DNA of 7,921 nt from positions 1 through 7,921 of the forward strand of contig WFQA01000172.1 in the NCBI GenBank assembly GCA_015487255.1, in the 5' to 3' direction. Both the position numbers and the translations under genes were made by a program. The DNA is from Paracoccaceae bacterium (lineage in GTDB: Bacteria > Pseudomonadota > Alphaproteobacteria > Rhodobacterales > Rhodobacteraceae). The notes below the pieces were generated by a model that ran no database searches, was not told the DNA's origin, and was given only the letters and a program-made list of their open reading frames with translations. Positions 5,915-7,921 of the stretch are shown here, in pieces (the stretch's first letter is position 1; each line of letters opens with the position of its first letter).

Positions 5915-7921
5915 TCAGGCGGCCTTGCTTGCGGCGCGCTGGTAAAACCCCTCGCCCTTTGCCGCCATATCCCGCAGCATGTCGGGCGCGGTGAAGCGCG
6001 GGCCGTAAGCCTCGGTGAGGTGGTCACAAATGGCCACCGCCTGCTCGGCGCCAAGGATATCGAGCCAGCTGAACGGCCCGCCAGACCACGGCATGAAGCC
6101 CCAGCCCAGAATCGCGCCCACGTCACCCTCGCGGATATCCTCCAGCACGCCTCGCTCATAAGCGCGCACCGCCTCAAGGGTTTGCACCATGGCCAGGCGG
6201 TGTTTTACCTCGGTGAAATCGGGCTGCTCGGCTTTGACCGGCCAGTTTTCCGCCAGGCCTTTCCAGAACCCGATGCGCTTGCCCTTCTCGTCATACGCGT
6301 AAAACCCGGCCTTGGCTTTGCGGCCCAAACGGCCCTCGTCAAACAGCTTGAACAGCACCTCGTCGGCGCTGTCATCATAGCTTTCACCCATCGCCGCCTT
6401 GGTGGCTTTGGCGATTTTCACTCCGAGGTCGATCGAGGTTTCGTCATTGAGCTGCAACGGCCCAAGCGGGAAGCCAAGCTGCTTGGCGGCGTTTTCGATC
6501 AGGGCGGGGGCAACCCCCTCCTTCACCATCCGCAACCCCTCGTTTATATAGGGGATGATGCAGCGGTTGGCATAGAAAAAGCGCGCATCATTGACCACAA
6601 TCGGGGTTTTGCGGATCTGGCGCACATAATCCAGCGCTTTGGCCACGGCGCGCTCACCGGTTGCCTTGCCTTTGATGATCTCCACCAGCAGCATTTTCTC
6701 CACCGGGCTGAAAAAGTGGATGCCGATGAATTGCCCGGGCCGCTGGCTTGCCTTGGCCAATTCGGTGATCGGCAGGGTCGAGGTGTTGGTGGCAAAGATG
6801 CAATCTTCCCCCACCACGGCCTCGACCTTTTTGGTGACCTCACCCTTGATTCCCACATCCTCGAATACCGCCTCGATGATCAGGTCAGCCCCCTTCAGGG
6901 CCTCATAATCGGTTGTGGCGGTGATCAGGCCAAGCACGGCCTCTTTCTTTTCTGGCGTGGTTTTGCGGCGCTTGATGCCTTTGTCCAGGTAGCCCTCGAC
7001 ATAGGCCTTGCCCTTGTCGGCAGCCTCTTGCTCGCGATCGATCAGCACGACCTCGATGCCGGCCATGGCCGATACAATCGCAATCCCCGCGCCCATCATG
7101 CCCGCGCCCAAAATGCCAACCTTCTTGACGCTCTGATCCTCAATGCCCTTGGGCCGCACCGCGCCTTTTTCCAGCGCGCCCTTGTTAACGAAAAGCGAGC
7201 GGATCATCGCAGCGGAAGAGGGGTTGAGCATAACAGAGGTGAACCAGCGCGCCTCGATGCGGATGGCGGTGTCAAAATCCACCAATGCGCCTTCATAGAT
7301 AGCGCTCAGCATGGCTTTTGGCGCCGGATAGGCCCCCTGGGTTTTGCCATGCACCATGGCCACCGCCCCAACGAAGGTCATGTAACCCGCCGGGTGATAA
7401 GGCGCGCCACCGGGCATTTTATAGCCCTTTTTATCCCATGGTTTGATGATCTCGTCATGGGAGGCATTCAGCACCCAATCCTTGGCGCGCGCGAGCAATT
7501 CATCAGCAGGCACCACCTCGTCGATCATCCCGGCGGATTTTGCCTTGGCGGGCGGCATCATTTTGCCTTCCAGCAATGAAGGCGCGGCCATCATCGGGCC
7601 AACCATGCGCACCATGCGCGTGGTGCCCCCCGAGCCGGGGAAGATGCCCACAAGGATTTCCGGCAGTCCGATCTTGGCTTTCGGGTTATCCGCCACAAAG
7701 CGGCGGTGGCAGGCAAGCGCGATCTCGGTGCCGATACCAGCCGAGGTGCCGGGGCTGGCCCAGGCAATGGGCTTGCCGCCTTTATTGGTTTTGGCTTCCA
7801 TCCCGGCGCGCTCGATCTTGCGCAGAATCTGGTGAATCGCCATCACCCCGTCAAAAATGCCCTTGGCCGGGTCATCGCCCGCATCCTCGCGCATTTTGGC
7901 CAGCACCTTCAGGTCCATCCC
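5915..7921 (-). CDS. fadJ: FadJ/FadB-type multifunctional beta-oxidation protein, 5' end outside window
   Basis: Alpha subunit of the fatty-acid oxidation complex: hydrates 2-enoyl-CoA, then oxidises 3-hydroxyacyl-CoA with NAD+; it normally works with a FadA/FadI thiolase. About 668 codons are visible. The reading frame runs off the right edge, and the first visible residues (G-MDL) match the oxyanion-hole GGMDL of the hydratase domain, so roughly 60-70 N-terminal residues are missing and the first Met (codon 7918-7916) is internal. Numbering from that Met, the hydratase Glu pair is E65 (GIGTE) and E87 (GLPE). The NAD-binding GAGMMG is at 271-276, and the dehydrogenase catalytic pair H401 (HFFSPVEKM) and E413 follows. 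The C-terminal helical domains include ILGWGFMPWSGGP (603-615). Catalytic residues are intact. The thiolase is not visible and may lie beyond the right edge. Confidence 0.93.
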   Translation of the reverse strand, partial: GMDLKVLAKMREDAGDDPAKGIFDGVMAIHQILRKIERAGMEAKTNKGGKPIAWASPGTSAGIGTEIALACHRRFVADNPKAKIGLPEILVGIFPGSGGTTRMVRMVGPMMAAPSLLEGKMMPPAKAKSAGMIDEVVPADELLARAKDWVLNASHDEIIKPWDKKGYKMPGGAPYHPAGYMTFVGAVAMVHGKTQGAYPAPKAMLSAIYEGALVDFDTAIRIEARWFTSVMLNPSSAAMIRSLFVNKGALEKGAVRPKGIEDQSVKKVGILGAGMMGAGIAIVSAMAGIEVVLIDREQEAADKGKAYVEGYLDKGIKRRKTTPEKKEAVLGLITATTDYEALKGADLIIEAVFEDVGIKGEVTKKVEAVVGEDCIFATNTSTLPITELAKASQRPGQFIGIHFFSPVEKMLLVEIIKGKATGERAVAKALDYVRQIRKTPIVVNDARFFYANRCIIPYINEGLRMVKEGVAPALIENAAKQLGFPLGPLQLNDETSIDLGVKIAKATKAAMGESYDDSADEVLFKLFDEGRLGRKAKAGFYAYDEKGKRIGFWKGLAENWPVKAEQPDFTEVKHRLAMVQTLEAVRAYERGVLEDIREGDVGAILGWGFMPWSGGPFSWLDILGAEQAVAICDHLTEAYGPRFTAPDMLRDMAAKGEGFYQRAASKAA

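Noticed and set aside
5903..7579. 558-codon open frame on the plus strand opposite the fadJ-type gene
   Set aside because: Antisense shadow; the minus strand carries intact hydratase and dehydrogenase motifs.

Overview
The window looks like chromosomal DNA of an alphaproteobacterium, most likely of the Rhodobacterales/Roseobacter group. The evidence is the moderately high GC, the Roseobacter-like BetA sequence, a FadJ hydratase segment of the kind I associate with that group (GTSAGIGTE), and short palindromic intergenic repeats. This placement comes from remembered family sequence, not a search.

Layout. Bases 13-89 are a complete tRNA-Asp(GUC) with encoded CCA. Bases 90-418 hold no supportable gene but are rich in structure: alternative hairpins at 101-203, and one long imperfect hairpin at 274-391 that looks like a MITE or other dispersed palindromic repeat. 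On the + strand, betA (419-2005) encodes a choline dehydrogenase of the GMC family without the usual betI/betB neighbours. Converging on it is a minus-strand group, read from right to left: an acyl-CoA synthetase (4883-3270), then after only 9 bases a membrane-anchored protein that looks like an M48 peptidase with every zinc-site residue lost (3260-2289), then a small DUF2892-type membrane protein (2223-2020). Divergent from the acyl-CoA synthetase is a + strand sulfotransferase-like protein (4989-5789) whose two expected PAPS-binding motifs each lack a key residue. Facing it on the minus strand is the 3' part of a fadJ-type multifunctional beta-oxidation gene (5915 to beyond the right edge), ending in a good Rho-independent terminator.

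How the genes fit together. The acyl-CoA synthetase activates fatty acids to acyl-CoA, and the FadJ-type protein carries out hydration and NAD-dependent oxidation of the enoyl-CoA intermediates. The two share a pathway but are separate transcription units, with the sulfotransferase-like gene between them. BetA supplies betaine aldehyde/glycine betaine from choline and has no evident link to the rest.

Most of the window is ordinary metabolism. I found no convincing new defence, mobile or biosynthetic system. The items most worth a second look are the two apparent pseudoenzymes (M48-like and sulfotransferase-like) and the long palindromic repeat in the betA leader.
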